Source: JANNOG01 sp031398915 (GTDB lineage Bacteria; Actinomycetota; Actinomycetes; Actinomycetales; JBBAYJ01). Taken from it: a stretch of 43,778 nucleotides of DNA. Location: positions 1-43,778 of the forward strand of contig JANNOG010000036.1 in assembly GCA_031398915.1 (NCBI GenBank). Direction: 5' to 3'. Both the position numbers and the translations under genes were made by a program. Numbering within the stretch: position 1 is the stretch's first letter; every line of letters begins with the position of its first letter. The notes under the pieces were generated by a model, which saw only the letters and a list, made by a program, of their open reading frames with translations, had not been told where the DNA came from and did not search any database. Below are positions 22,653 to 30,950 of the stretch, piece after piece.

Positions 22653-25600
22653 TCAGCCGATCGTGACCGCGGGGATGACCACGGGCAGGGCCAACGGGTC
22701 CAAGACCTCGGACTGCTGCACACCGGGTGGGGTGAGGATGTCCATCGCCTTGGCGACCGTGTTCGGGTCGACCGCGCAGCGCGGGTCGGCGAGCGCGACG
22801 GCCTCGGGGGTGCAGACGCCGAACTGGAAGTCCTGGGCCTGCGGCTGGAAGCCTCGCGCCTGGTCGGGGCTGAAGCCGTCCTGGCCGGTGAGGACGACGG
22901 CGAACGACCACCCCGGCGCCGGGGTGCCGCCCAACGCCGCCTTGGTGACCGTGAAGGTGATGTACCGGGTCGCCTGGGTACCGCGAATCGACACCGTGCC
23001 CACCGTGGCTCCGGAGGCGTCGATGAAGCGTTGGCCGAAGCCTTGGACCTCGATCAGCCGGGTCCACGCCGCCGCCGGGTCCACGGTGTAGTTGCGCTGG
23101 GGGAACGACGGCGCCGTCGACGTCGTGGTCCCAGCGGGATCACGGACGTACACGTCGATCAGCTGGGCACCGAGCGCGTTCCCGAACGTGGGACTGAGGT
23201 CGCGGGTCCGGACCCGGAAGGTCACCGTGTCGGGCCCCGAGTCGTAGACCTCGAATGCCTGCAGGTCGTAGGCGCCGTCGACGAAGGCTCCGGCGTTGGG
23301 ATAGTCGTACGTCCCCGGACCGTTGTCATCGAAGTCGGCGTCGGCGGCCGAGAACAGCAGGGCGCCCGGAACGACGTCGCGCACCACGGTGCGCTGGGCG
23401 AATCCGGTGGCCCCGTCCGGGGCGGTCGCTGTGACGGTCAGGACCGCCGTGCCGGGTGGCACCTCGACGGCGACCGAGAACGACCCGTCGGCACCGGCAG
23501 TGGTGGTCGTCACCAGCGCGGATCCGTCGACGTCGATGTTGACCGCGTCGATGTCGACCGTCGCGCCGGCGGCGGTCGTGCCCGTCACCGTGGTGGACGT
23601 TCCCTCGACCAGGCTGTTCTGCTCGGGTGCGGTCAGGGTCAGCGAGGTCGCCGTTTGCGTGGCGTCCAGGTACCGCGCCACCGTGTCGACAGGTCGATCG
23701 ATGACGACGCCCTCTTGGATGGATCGTGCCAGGCGAACGTAGGACGCAGCCGACCAGGTGAGCGGAGACGCGCTGCCGGCTGCCTCACCGTCGACGAAGC
23801 CGATGGAGGCGCACTCCGCCTGGGTTCCGAACGGCGACGCCGCCAGGTCGGGGTTCTCCCACACCTGCTCGGGGATCAGCCCGACACCGGAGCCGGTGCG
23901 TTCCATGCTGAGCAGCAGGGCCGCCGCCGACGCGGAGTCCCCGGTGTCGACCAGGTACTCGCCACGCTCGGCCGACAGCACCGGCCACAGGTGCCCCGAG
24001 CCCCGGTTCTGCGCCTGCGCCTCGCAGACACCCGCCCACGGCTTGCCCTCGATCGTGCAGTCCGTGGCGTCGCCGACGAAGCAGTCGCCGTAGCCGTCCT
24101 CGGTGCCCGGTGTCGCGGTGCCGTAGCGGTAGAAGCCGTCGCCACTGGGCGTGGTCTCGCGGATGACGTCGTCGACGACGGCCAACGAGTTGACGATGTC
24201 GGCGTCGTCGGCGGGCAGGATGCCGAGACGGACGAGCTCGAGGAAGCCCGCGTCGACGATCTCGCGCTGGTCGGCGTTCGGGCCACCGTTGCCCAGGTTG
24301 TAGGTGAAGGCCGAGTCAGCGTCGGCGTTCTTGGACAACCGGATGAAGTACGGGTCGGCGCTCAACGGACCGGTGCTGGTCACCGCCCAGTCCTTGATCG
24401 TGCGCTGGTAGTAGTCGGACGTCGCCCGGTAGATCCGGGCCCGCGCGTCGTCACCGTTCGACTCGGCGATGGCCCCGGCCGCGCTCAGGCCGGCGATCTC
24501 GGCAGCGATGGTCGACGGCGACCAGCCGTCCTGTTCTTCCCATCGCTCGGCGCCGAATGCAGGTCCGCGTGCCACCAGGAAGTCGGCGGCCGGGCGGATC
24601 TCGTTGGTGTAGAAGTCGGCATCGGTCAGGCCGATGGTCCGGGCCATCAGGATCGGGTAGGCGACCTCGTCCAGCTGGATCCCGAACGAGTCGGGCGCGG
24701 TCAGCCCGTTGACCAGGCTGTTGCGTGGGAACGACCCGTCGGGCAGTTGCTGGCGCTCGAACAGCCACCGCACGGTGTCCTCGGCCGTGGCCTCGTCGCC
24801 GACCGCCAGAAGGCCCGTGAAGGTCTCGTACAGGTCGCGCGCGAACACCTCTCGATAGGACCCGAAGTAGGTCAGTGCGGGATCACCGGCGGCCACCGCC
24901 TGCCCCCACGGGCTGGCCAGGGACGCGACGATGGCGCCCGGGTAGGTCTTGTCCTCGGCCGCCTTGAGGGCTGCCGCTGAGACGTAGTAGGTGCGTCGGA
25001 CGTCGTCGCGCTCCGCTCTGCTCAGTCCGGGCGCCATGCCCGGACGCTCCAGGCGCAGTGTGTACTGCAGCCAGCCCAGGGCGTAGCGGGAGTACGTGAG
25101 CGCGAACGGCGTCGACGCGGACCTTCCTGCCTCGGTGACGGCACCCGCCTGGTCGCCGGCGAACCCGACGGCCAGCGTGAACGGGCGGCCGGCTCGGGCG
25201 TCCACCTCGGCCACCTGAACCACGTTGCCGTCCGTGGCGCTGTCGGTCACGGTGTCGAGCGAGCGATCCGCGTCGAGTTGCACCAGGCCGTCGCTGGGCG
25301 CACCGACGAAGCCGCTGGTGGCCGACAGGAACGGACGGTCAGCGCGTACCGCGGCGTACACCGGCTGGGCGTAGTCGCGGTTGGCGGCGATCGTCGAGGT
25401 CTCGGTGTCGATCGCCACCGGTACCGGCGATCCGGTCGAGGTGTCGATCACGGCCGTGTCTCCGCCGGCGTTCTGGGTCACCGCGTCGCCGCCACCCCCG
25501 TTGCCGTTGACCGTGGCGTCCATCCGGACGAAGACGCGCAGCCCTTCCACCCCTCGTGCCGGGTGCAGGGTCGTCTTCATGACGACGCTGTCGCGGCGCG

Positions 25601-26054
25601 GGTCGGTGATGTAGTCGGTGACGATCCGGTACTTGCCGTTGGTCGCCTCCGACGTGACCCGGCACGACATGCCGCTGCTGTCGAGGCGCTGCACCGTGTA
25701 CGTGGTGTCCCGGGTCTGCAGGTCGGTGAACGTCGAGCCGTCGGTCACCACGTACTGCAACGTCTCGATGTTCGTGTTGTCGACAGTGGGGTAGTACACG
25801 TCCGACAGCACGCCACCGGCAACGGTGAACCACACCTTGGACGTGGTGTTGCGGGCGGTCCCGATGCAGTCCTTGCGGGCGAGGCCGAAGTGCGACATGG
25901 CACCCGGCCCGTCCACGGCGACAGGCGTGGCGGGGGGGTCGACGGACGTGGCGGTGGACGCGGCCGGCGATGCGGACACCGCAAGAGCCAACGACGAGAT
26001 CACCGCCACGGTGAGGGCGCGAATCGACAGGGTGGGCGTGATACGGGTCACCAT
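22653..26054 (-). CDS. Secreted GH15 glucodextranase-like enzyme
   Basis: 1133 residues with a signal peptide (MVTRITPTLSIRALTVAVIS..., cleavage near SASPAAST). Domains: glucodextranase N-terminal beta domain (about 45-300), GH15 alpha/alpha-barrel (about 320-790), an Ig-like domain (about 805-885), and a C-terminal beta domain (about 895-1105) like that of Arthrobacter glucodextranase. Probable catalytic glutamates, by family analogy, are in PSTIAAEIAGL (Glu519) and IPEQVWENP (Glu729). FGSYREVFARDLYETFTGLLA and EVAYPILMA line the pocket. Expected to release glucose from non-reducing ends of alpha-1,6 or alpha-1,4 glucans outside the cell. Start ATG 26054 has GGAGG 3 nt upstream. No transporter for sugars adjoins it. 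No C-terminal anchor is visible. Confidence 0.92.
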   Translation of the reverse strand: MVTRITPTLSIRALTVAVISSLALAVSASPAASTATSVDPPATPVAVDGPGAMSHFGLARKDCIGTARNTTSKVWFTVAGGVLSDVYYPTVDNTNIETLQYVVTDGSTFTDLQTRDTTYTVQRLDSSGMSCRVTSEATNGKYRIVTDYITDPRRDSVVMKTTLHPARGVEGLRVFVRMDATVNGNGGGGDAVTQNAGGDTAVIDTSTGSPVPVAIDTETSTIAANRDYAQPVYAAVRADRPFLSATSGFVGAPSDGLVQLDADRSLDTVTDSATDGNVVQVAEVDARAGRPFTLAVGFAGDQAGAVTEAGRSASTPFALTYSRYALGWLQYTLRLERPGMAPGLSRAERDDVRRTYYVSAAALKAAEDKTYPGAIVASLASPWGQAVAAGDPALTYFGSYREVFARDLYETFTGLLAVGDEATAEDTVRWLFERQQLPDGSFPRNSLVNGLTAPDSFGIQLDEVAYPILMARTIGLTDADFYTNEIRPAADFLVARGPAFGAERWEEQDGWSPSTIAAEIAGLSAAGAIAESNGDDARARIYRATSDYYQRTIKDWAVTSTGPLSADPYFIRLSKNADADSAFTYNLGNGGPNADQREIVDAGFLELVRLGILPADDADIVNSLAVVDDVIRETTPSGDGFYRYGTATPGTEDGYGDCFVGDATDCTIEGKPWAGVCEAQAQNRGSGHLWPVLSAERGEYLVDTGDSASAAALLLSMERTGSGVGLIPEQVWENPDLAASPFGTQAECASIGFVDGEAAGSASPLTWSAASYVRLARSIQEGVVIDRPVDTVARYLDATQTATSLTLTAPEQNSLVEGTSTTVTGTTAAGATVDIDAVNIDVDGSALVTTTTAGADGSFSVAVEVPPGTAVLTVTATAPDGATGFAQRTVVRDVVPGALLFSAADADFDDNGPGTYDYPNAGAFVDGAYDLQAFEVYDSGPDTVTFRVRTRDLSPTFGNALGAQLIDVYVRDPAGTTTSTAPSFPQRNYTVDPAAAWTRLIEVQGFGQRFIDASGATVGTVSIRGTQATRYITFTVTKAALGGTPAPGWSFAVVLTGQDGFSPDQARGFQPQAQDFQFGVCTPEAVALADPRCAVDPNTVAKAMDILTPPGVQQSEVLDPLALPVVIPAVTIG

Positions 26055-26201
26055 TGACCTCCGGTTGCGGCAAGCTGGCCGGGCGACACCGGGGTGTGCG
26101 TCATCGCCCGTGAGCGGACGATAACACCTAGTAAGGGTGGGTCGGCAAGACCCAAAAGGGACATTGATGCAGCGTCCTCACCAAAGATCTCGACCCCTGG
26201 C

Positions 26202-26207
26202 TAGCCT
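26202..26207 (+). promoter_or_regulatory. Predicted -10 element of the ltrA-sufSU operon (leaderless)
   Basis: TAGCCT, six nt (ggcgcg), then GTG 26214. The start has no Shine-Dalgarno sequence. The 159-bp gap also has to hold the divergent glucodextranase promoter; a short ggtcggcaagacc stem is present but unremarkable. Confidence 0.5.
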
Positions 26208-26213
26208 GGCGCG

Positions 26214-27404
26214 GTGAGCGCACTGATCCGCCAGTTGGGCGGTATCCGGACCGCGACCGAGACCCATCGGGTGACCACCTTCGAACTCTTCTTCGACCTC
26301 GTATTCGTGTTCGCCGTGACCCAGGTGACCGCGTTCATGGTCGACCAACTCTCGGCCGTCGGCGTCGGACAGGGCCTGCTGCTGCTCGGTCTGCTGTGGT
26401 GGTCGTGGGTGGGCTATTCGTGGCTGGGCAACCAGTCACACGCTGACGAGGGCCTCATCAGGTGGGGCATGATCATTGCCGCGATGGCCGTGTTCGTCGT
26501 CGCTCTGGCGATCCCTGAGGCGTGGGCCGACGCACCCGGTGGCCTGGACGGGCCCGTCGCCCTGGCCGGCGCCTATGCGGTGATCCGCCTCGTCCACATC
26601 GGGCTGTACATCGCGGCGGCTCAGGACGACCACCACCTGCGCCGCCAGGTGGTTCTCAGCGGGGTGTTCCTGTCGTTCGGTGCGGCGTTGTTCGTCATCG
26701 GTGCCGTGCTGGGCGGATCGTGGCAGACCCCCATCTGGGTCCTCGCCCTGGCGGTCGAGGTCGTCGGGACGTACGTCACGTCTCGCGGCGGAAACTGGCG
26801 CCTCAACTCCGGGGCGCACTGGAGTGAACGGCACGCCCTGTTCGTCATCCTTGCCCTCGGTGAATCCATCGTCGCGATCGGCGTCGGTGCGTCGAAGGTC
26901 CCGATGTCCGCGTTGATCATCGTCGCTGCCGGCCTGGGAATCGCGTTGTCGGTCGCGCTGTGGTGGCTCTACTTCCACGAGGTCGCCCGATCCGCCGAAC
27001 GGGCACTGAACGCGATCAGCGGCCCCCAGCGGGTTCTGATGGCCACGGAGGCGTTCTCGTACGTGCACTTCCCGCTGGTCGCCGGGATCGTACTGAGTGC
27101 GCTCGGGGTCGAGCAGGTCTTGGCCCACGCCGACCAGGTCGAGGCGATCGGCTGGTTCGGTTCCGGGGCGCTGTGCGTCGGCCTCGCCCTCTACCTCGCG
27201 ACCCACGCCGTCTTCTGGTGGCGGATCGGGAACGGGTGGAACGTCGCGCGGCTGGTGGCTGCGGTCGTGTTCGTCGGGTTGTGGCCGGTGCTCGCGTTGC
27301 TCGCCCCGTTGTACGCGCTCGTGATAGCCGTCGTGCTGATGTGGCTGCTGATCGGGGTGGAGGCGAGAGTGGCGGGTGTGCGACGGATTAGTCTCAGTCA
27401 GTGA
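26214..27404 (+). CDS. ltrA: LtrA family membrane protein (low temperature requirement A)
   Basis: 396-residue polytopic membrane protein with about ten to twelve hydrophobic helices. The N-terminus, THRVTTFELFFDLVFVFAVTQVT, and LLWWSWVGYSWLGNQ are the hallmark LtrA motifs, followed by ALGESIVAIGVGA, another conserved site. LtrA was named from cold-sensitive Listeria mutants; the biochemical function is unknown. The GTG at 26214 is the likely leaderless start. The 3' end overlaps sufS in GTGA, so this gene leads a three-gene coupled operon with a cysteine desulfurase and SufU, which is unusual company for LtrA. Confidence 0.9.
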   Translation: MSALIRQLGGIRTATETHRVTTFELFFDLVFVFAVTQVTAFMVDQLSAVGVGQGLLLLGLLWWSWVGYSWLGNQSHADEGLIRWGMIIAAMAVFVVALAIPEAWADAPGGLDGPVALAGAYAVIRLVHIGLYIAAAQDDHHLRRQVVLSGVFLSFGAALFVIGAVLGGSWQTPIWVLALAVEVVGTYVTSRGGNWRLNSGAHWSERHALFVILALGESIVAIGVGASKVPMSALIIVAAGLGIALSVALWWLYFHEVARSAERALNAISGPQRVLMATEAFSYVHFPLVAGIVLSALGVEQVLAHADQVEAIGWFGSGALCVGLALYLATHAVFWWRIGNGWNVARLVAAVVFVGLWPVLALLAPLYALVIAVVLMWLLIGVEARVAGVRRISLSQ

Positions 27405-28681
27405 GCAGTCCTGTCAACAGAACGCCCGGCCAGGATGTCGCCGTTGATTTCGCCATCTTGAGCCGCGAGGTCAACGGCCACCCGCTGGTGTACCTCGACT
27501 CGGGGGCGACGTCGCAGCGTCCCCGGCAGGTGCTGGATGCGGAGCGTCGGTTCGTCGAGCGGCAGAACGCCGCAGTTCACCGGGGGGCCCACACCCTGGC
27601 CGGTGAGGCCACCGACGCCTACGAGGCCGCGCGAGCCACGATCGCGACGTTCGTCGGAGCCGACCCCGACGAGATCGTGTTCACCAAGAACGCCACCGAG
27701 GGGCTCAACCTGGTCGCGTCGGCATTCGTCAATGCCAGTGCCGGAGTGACCGGCGGTGTGGTTGGGGCGCAACGGTTCACGTTGCGCCCCGGCGACGAGA
27801 TCGTGGTCACCGAGATGGAGCATCACGCCAATCTGGTTCCCTGGCAACAGGTGTGCGCCCATACCGGGGCGACGCTGCGCTGGTACGGAGTCACCGACGA
27901 GGGACGGTTGGACCTGGACTCCATCAGGCTGAGTGAGCGGACCAAGGTGGTGGCTCTCACGCACCAGTCCAACGTCCTCGGCGTACGACCGCCGCTGGCC
28001 GAGGTGTCGGCGCGGGCCCGCGAGGTCGGGGCGATGGTCGTGTTGGACGCCTGCCAGTCCGTCCCGCACGGCCCGGTGGATCTGCACGACCTCGGGGTCG
28101 ACCTGGCCGCCTTCTCGGGTCACAAGATGCTCGGACCGACGGGTATCGGCATCCTGTTCGGGCGGCGCGAGGTGCTGGCCGCCATGCCGCCGTTCCTCAC
28201 CGGCGGTTCGATGATCGAGACGGTGCGGATGGACGCCTCGACGTTCGCGGCGCCACCACAGCGTTTCGAGGCGGGTGTGCCGATGGCCAGTCAGGCTGTC
28301 GGGTTGGCCGCGGCATGCGACTACCTGACCACGATCGGCATGGCGGCGATCGAGGAGCACGAGCGCCACCTCACCCAGACCGCACTGGACGCGCTCTCGC
28401 CGATTCCGGGCGTGCGCCTGCTGGGGCCGATCAGCACCGACGACCGTGGTGGCATCGTCGCCTTCGTCCTCGACGGAGTGCATGCGCACGACGTCGGTCA
28501 GGTACTGGACTCGGCGGGCATCGCGGTGCGGGTCGGACACCATTGCGCCTGGCCGTTGCATCGTCGTCTGGGGATCCCGGCGAGTATTCGTGCCAGTTTC
28601 CACGTCTACAACGATGTCGACGACGTCCTCGCGCTGGCGGACGCCGTGGATTCGGCGCGGCGATACTTCGCGGCGGCATGA
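27401..28681 (+). CDS. sufS: Cysteine desulfurase, SufS type
   Basis: 426-residue PLP enzyme that removes sulfur from cysteine as a persulfide for Fe-S or other sulfur cofactors. LVYLDSGATSQRP, VHRGAHTLAGEATDAYE, FTKNATEGLNLVA, EMEHHANLVPWQ, LDACQSVPHGPVDL and FSGHKMLGPTGIG (PLP Lys242) match SufS. RVGHHCAWPLHRRLGI carries the catalytic Cys382 in the short loop typical of type II desulfurases that need SufU or SufE. Start GTG 27401 overlaps the ltrA stop; the stop overlaps sufU in ATGA. No SufBCD scaffold genes are nearby, unlike the usual actinobacterial suf operon. Confidence 0.94.
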   Translation: MSSPVNRTPGQDVAVDFAILSREVNGHPLVYLDSGATSQRPRQVLDAERRFVERQNAAVHRGAHTLAGEATDAYEAARATIATFVGADPDEIVFTKNATEGLNLVASAFVNASAGVTGGVVGAQRFTLRPGDEIVVTEMEHHANLVPWQQVCAHTGATLRWYGVTDEGRLDLDSIRLSERTKVVALTHQSNVLGVRPPLAEVSARAREVGAMVVLDACQSVPHGPVDLHDLGVDLAAFSGHKMLGPTGIGILFGRREVLAAMPPFLTGGSMIETVRMDASTFAAPPQRFEAGVPMASQAVGLAAACDYLTTIGMAAIEEHERHLTQTALDALSPIPGVRLLGPISTDDRGGIVAFVLDGVHAHDVGQVLDSAGIAVRVGHHCAWPLHRRLGIPASIRASFHVYNDVDDVLALADAVDSARRYFAAA

Positions 28682-29235
28682 GCGATCTCGACGACCTCTA
28701 TCGCGAGGTCATCCTCGATCATTCACGCCGCCCCCGAGGCGCCGGTCTGCGCGATCCGTTCTCGGCCGAGGTCTACCAGGTCAATCCCACCTGCGGCGAC
28801 GAGGTGACGCTGCGGGTCCGGCTGGACGGGACGGGCCCCCGTACCGTCCTCGCCGACGTGTCGTACGAGTCGCAAGGCTGCGCCATCAGCATGGCGTCCA
28901 CGTCGGTCATGGCCCAGTGGGTCACCGGGGCCGAGCTGCCCGAGGTACTGGAGGCCTACCGGGCCTTTCAGCGACTCGTTGCGCGCCGCCCCGTCTCAGC
29001 CCAGGCCGTCTCAGCCCAGGCCGACGCAGCCCAGGCCGACGCAGCCGAGGCCGACGCAGGTGCGGCTGACCCGCGCGACCTGGTCGAGCTGGGCGACGAC
29101 GACGCGGCCGCCTTCGCCGGTGTGGCCAAGTACCCGGCCCGCGTCAGGTGCGCCATGTTGGGCTGGACCGCCCTGCAGCAGGCGTTGTTGCGCGGGCAGC
29201 CGGACCAGTCCGGCGCCGTTGCGGCCACTGCCTAG
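28678..29235 (+). CDS. sufU: SufU sulfurtransferase with repeat insertion
   Basis: 185 residues, zinc-dependent partner that takes persulfide sulfur from SufS. MSDLDDLYREVILDHSRRPR opens the family. Zinc and transfer residues are visible: NPTCGDE (Cys39, Asp41), ESQGCAISMAS (Cys68) and RVRCAMLGW (Cys158). Between the second and third ligands is a low-complexity run of five-residue repeats (about residues 106-130) made from 15-bp DNA repeats, making the protein longer than the usual 150 or so. The insertion is in the loop where SufU proteins already differ from IscU, so function may be kept. Coupled to sufS. Confidence 0.94.
   Translation: MSDLDDLYREVILDHSRRPRGAGLRDPFSAEVYQVNPTCGDEVTLRVRLDGTGPRTVLADVSYESQGCAISMASTSVMAQWVTGAELPEVLEAYRAFQRLVARRPVSAQAVSAQADAAQADAAEADAGAADPRDLVELGDDDAAAFAGVAKYPARVRCAMLGWTALQQALLRGQPDQSGAVAATA
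28993..29060 (+). repeat. 15-bp in-frame repeat, 4.5 copies, inside sufU
   Basis: Two identical copies of gtctcagcccaggcc (28993-29007 and 29008-29022), then gacgcagcccaggcc (29023-29037), gacgcagccgaggcc (29038-29052) and a partial copy. They encode VSAQA, VSAQA, DAAQA, DAAEA and DAG. Graded divergence along the array suggests stepwise expansion. Confidence 0.92.
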
Positions 29236-29271
29236 CCGTGCCACTGCCGAGCCGCGCCACTGCCGAGCCGT
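29224..29271. repeat. 16-bp tandem repeat, 3 copies, spanning the sufU stop
   Basis: gccactgcctagccgt (29224-29239) contains the TAG stop of sufU. It is followed by gccactgccgagccgc and gccactgccgagccgt, in which the tag is gag. The first copy therefore differs from its siblings exactly at the stop codon. The array fills the gap to the convergent methyltransferase stop. Confidence 0.9.
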
Positions 29272-29276
29272 GCCGG

Positions 29277-30170
29277 TCAGTAGTGACCGTCGCCGATGTC
29301 GTGGGTCAGGTCGTGCAGTGACGGTGCCGTCGTCCCCTCCGGTGTGGCCAGGAACGGGACGGCGATGTGTACCCCGCTCAACTCCTCGTCGGTGGCCGCG
29401 AGACCCAGCCGCGCCAGGCCTTCCAGCAGGGCACGGGCGTCGTCCTCGCCCGCCGTCCGTCGCTGCATCACCCCGTGGTCACCCACGACCTGAACGGTGT
29501 AGCCGCGACTGGTCAAGGCGGCGATCACCGGGTCGATATCGATCCAGCGCAGGGCGAACCCGGCCACCCACGGTCGCCCGGAAGCGGCGTCCAGCAGTCG
29601 GGCGAAGGTTCGCTCGCCGATATAGCTGATCGCACCGGTCACGCCGATGGCGCCGATGTCGGCCATCCCGCTCAGGTCCGGCTCGGCTCCGACCGGGTGA
29701 TCGACCTCGAGATCGGCCACCACACCGACGCCGAACAACCCCGCCTCCGTGCCGTAGGCGATGGCCGGAGCGGAGGTGTCCAAGCCCACGACCTCGATCG
29801 CCTCCTGACGGCGCCGGGATCCGTAGAACGCGTGATCCGCTGCCACCAGCTCCGCCCGGTCGAGGCCGGCGTCGGTGGCGCCCTGATAGTGCGAATACAG
29901 CTCGTCCAGGCTCAATCGGTGGTTGAGCAGTGCCGCGTCCTGACCGAATGAGCAGCACAGATCCAGCAGCGGACCCTCGATGCCGACGTCGGCGATGATC
30001 CGGCGGAACAGCTCGGCACCATAGGCCGGGATCCGGTAGTCGAAGGCGGCGAGCGCGGCGAACAGCTCCCTCGGATCAGGCCCCACGTAGAGCGAGGAGA
30101 AGTCGTACTTGCGCGGGGTGGGAGCGGCCGAGGGCTCGGCCTGGGACCCGATGAGCGTCATGGGCGTCAT
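29277..30170 (-). CDS. Class I SAM-dependent methyltransferase, uncharacterised
   Basis: 297 residues with a Rossmann-type methyltransferase core. PLLDLCCSFGQDAALL is motif I (unusual CCSFG instead of GCGxG), VVGLDTSAPAIAYGTEAG supplies the ribose-binding acidic residue after strand 2, and VVADLEVD and GAIGVTGAISYIGERTF are the later motifs. The N-terminal RKYDFSSLYVGPDPRELFAAL and AFDYRIPAYGAELFRRII precede the core, and the C-terminus ends in a His/Asp-rich HDLTHDIGDGHY. The substrate is unknown; the family appears in other bacteria near small-molecule biosynthesis, but nothing here decides it. Start ATG 30170 is chosen, with ATG 30161 possible; sequence upstream to 30425 is antisense of the TetR gene. 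It follows the TetR gene by 41 bp on the same strand. Confidence 0.8.
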   Translation of the reverse strand: MTPMTLIGSQAEPSAAPTPRKYDFSSLYVGPDPRELFAALAAFDYRIPAYGAELFRRIIADVGIEGPLLDLCCSFGQDAALLNHRLSLDELYSHYQGATDAGLDRAELVAADHAFYGSRRRQEAIEVVGLDTSAPAIAYGTEAGLFGVGVVADLEVDHPVGAEPDLSGMADIGAIGVTGAISYIGERTFARLLDAASGRPWVAGFALRWIDIDPVIAALTSRGYTVQVVGDHGVMQRRTAGEDDARALLEGLARLGLAATDEELSGVHIAVPFLATPEGTTAPSLHDLTHDIGDGHY

Positions 30171-30211
30171 CTTCCACGACCCACCCGGTACTACCGAACG
30201 CCCCGCTCGCC

Positions 30212-30841
30212 TTACCGATCGGCGACGGGAAAGCCACGTACACCGCGCCACGACAGGGTGGCGACCAGGCGTGCGGCATCGGCGCGCGGGATCGGTCGAC
30301 CGGCGCTGATCCACGCCCGCGCGGCCACCTGGGCCTGGCCCACCAACGCGGCGCCCAGCAGCCGTGCCTCCGGTGCCGGTAGCCCGGTGTCCGCCTCGAT
30401 GACCTCGGCGATCGGCGCGGCACACAGCTCGGTGGTCTCGGCGAGGCGCTCTCGGACGCGCTCGTCGGCGATCAGGTCCGATTCGAAGACGAGGCGGTAC
30501 GCGCCGTCGCGCCGGTCGACGAACTCGAAGAACGCCGAGGTGACCGCCTCGACTCGACCGCGGTTGCCGGAGGTCGACGTCAACGCGTTCCGGACGGTCT
30601 CGGCCATGGCGTCCAGCTGCTCTTCGAGCAGGACCAGGTACAGCTCGCTCTTGCCGACGAAGTGCTGGTAGAGGACCGGTTTGGAGACTCCGGCGCGTTC
30701 GGCCACGTCGCCCATAGAGGTCGCGTGGTAGCCGTACTCCACGAAGACGTCCCGGGCTGCGGCCAGCAACTGGAGCCGCCGTACCGGTCGGGCGAGGCGA
30801 GGTGTCTCGCTGCTCGCAGCGACCTGTGGGGCTCCGGTCAT
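30212..30841 (-). CDS. TetR-family transcriptional regulator (Rv3208-like)
   Basis: 209 residues. The N-terminal DNA-binding domain reads LLAAARDVFVEYGYHATSMGDVAERAGVSKPVLYQHFVGKSELY (quoted in parts: the recognition helix is VSKPVLYQHF). The C-terminal ligand domain is helical, with AYRLVFESDLIADERVRERL. Position divergent from moeZ and close to the AdnAB locus matches Rv3208 in M. tuberculosis. Start ATG 30841 begins MTGAPQVAASS; TATCGT lies eight nt upstream, near the leaderless pattern. The 109-bp gap to moeZ presumably contains its operator, but I see no strong palindrome there. Confidence 0.93.
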   Translation of the reverse strand: MTGAPQVAASSETPRLARPVRRLQLLAAARDVFVEYGYHATSMGDVAERAGVSKPVLYQHFVGKSELYLVLLEEQLDAMAETVRNALTSTSGNRGRVEAVTSAFFEFVDRRDGAYRLVFESDLIADERVRERLAETTELCAAPIAEVIEADTGLPAPEARLLGAALVGQAQVAARAWISAGRPIPRADAARLVATLSWRGVRGFPVADR

Positions 30842-30950
30842 AACGCTCGACGATAGCTGGTGGGGATCATCGGGCCGGGGCGGACGGAACACCCGGCGAC
30901 CTGTCGCGGTTGACACCGACGCCCCATTGCCACCTGTCGGAGGTTCCGTC

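Noticed and set aside
22434..24980. 848-codon plus-strand open frame opposite the glucodextranase gene
   Set aside because: Arg/Gly/Val-rich translation without any domain, lying antisense to a clear multi-domain enzyme; a GC-rich shadow frame.
29274..29289. Hairpin cggtca-gtag-tgaccg as a terminator between sufU and the methyltransferase
   Set aside because: A 6-bp stem overlapping the methyltransferase stop codon is too weak to support.
30842..30950. TTGACA at 30910-30915 as a moeZ -35 box
   Set aside because: No acceptable -10 hexamer occurs 16-19 nt downstream.
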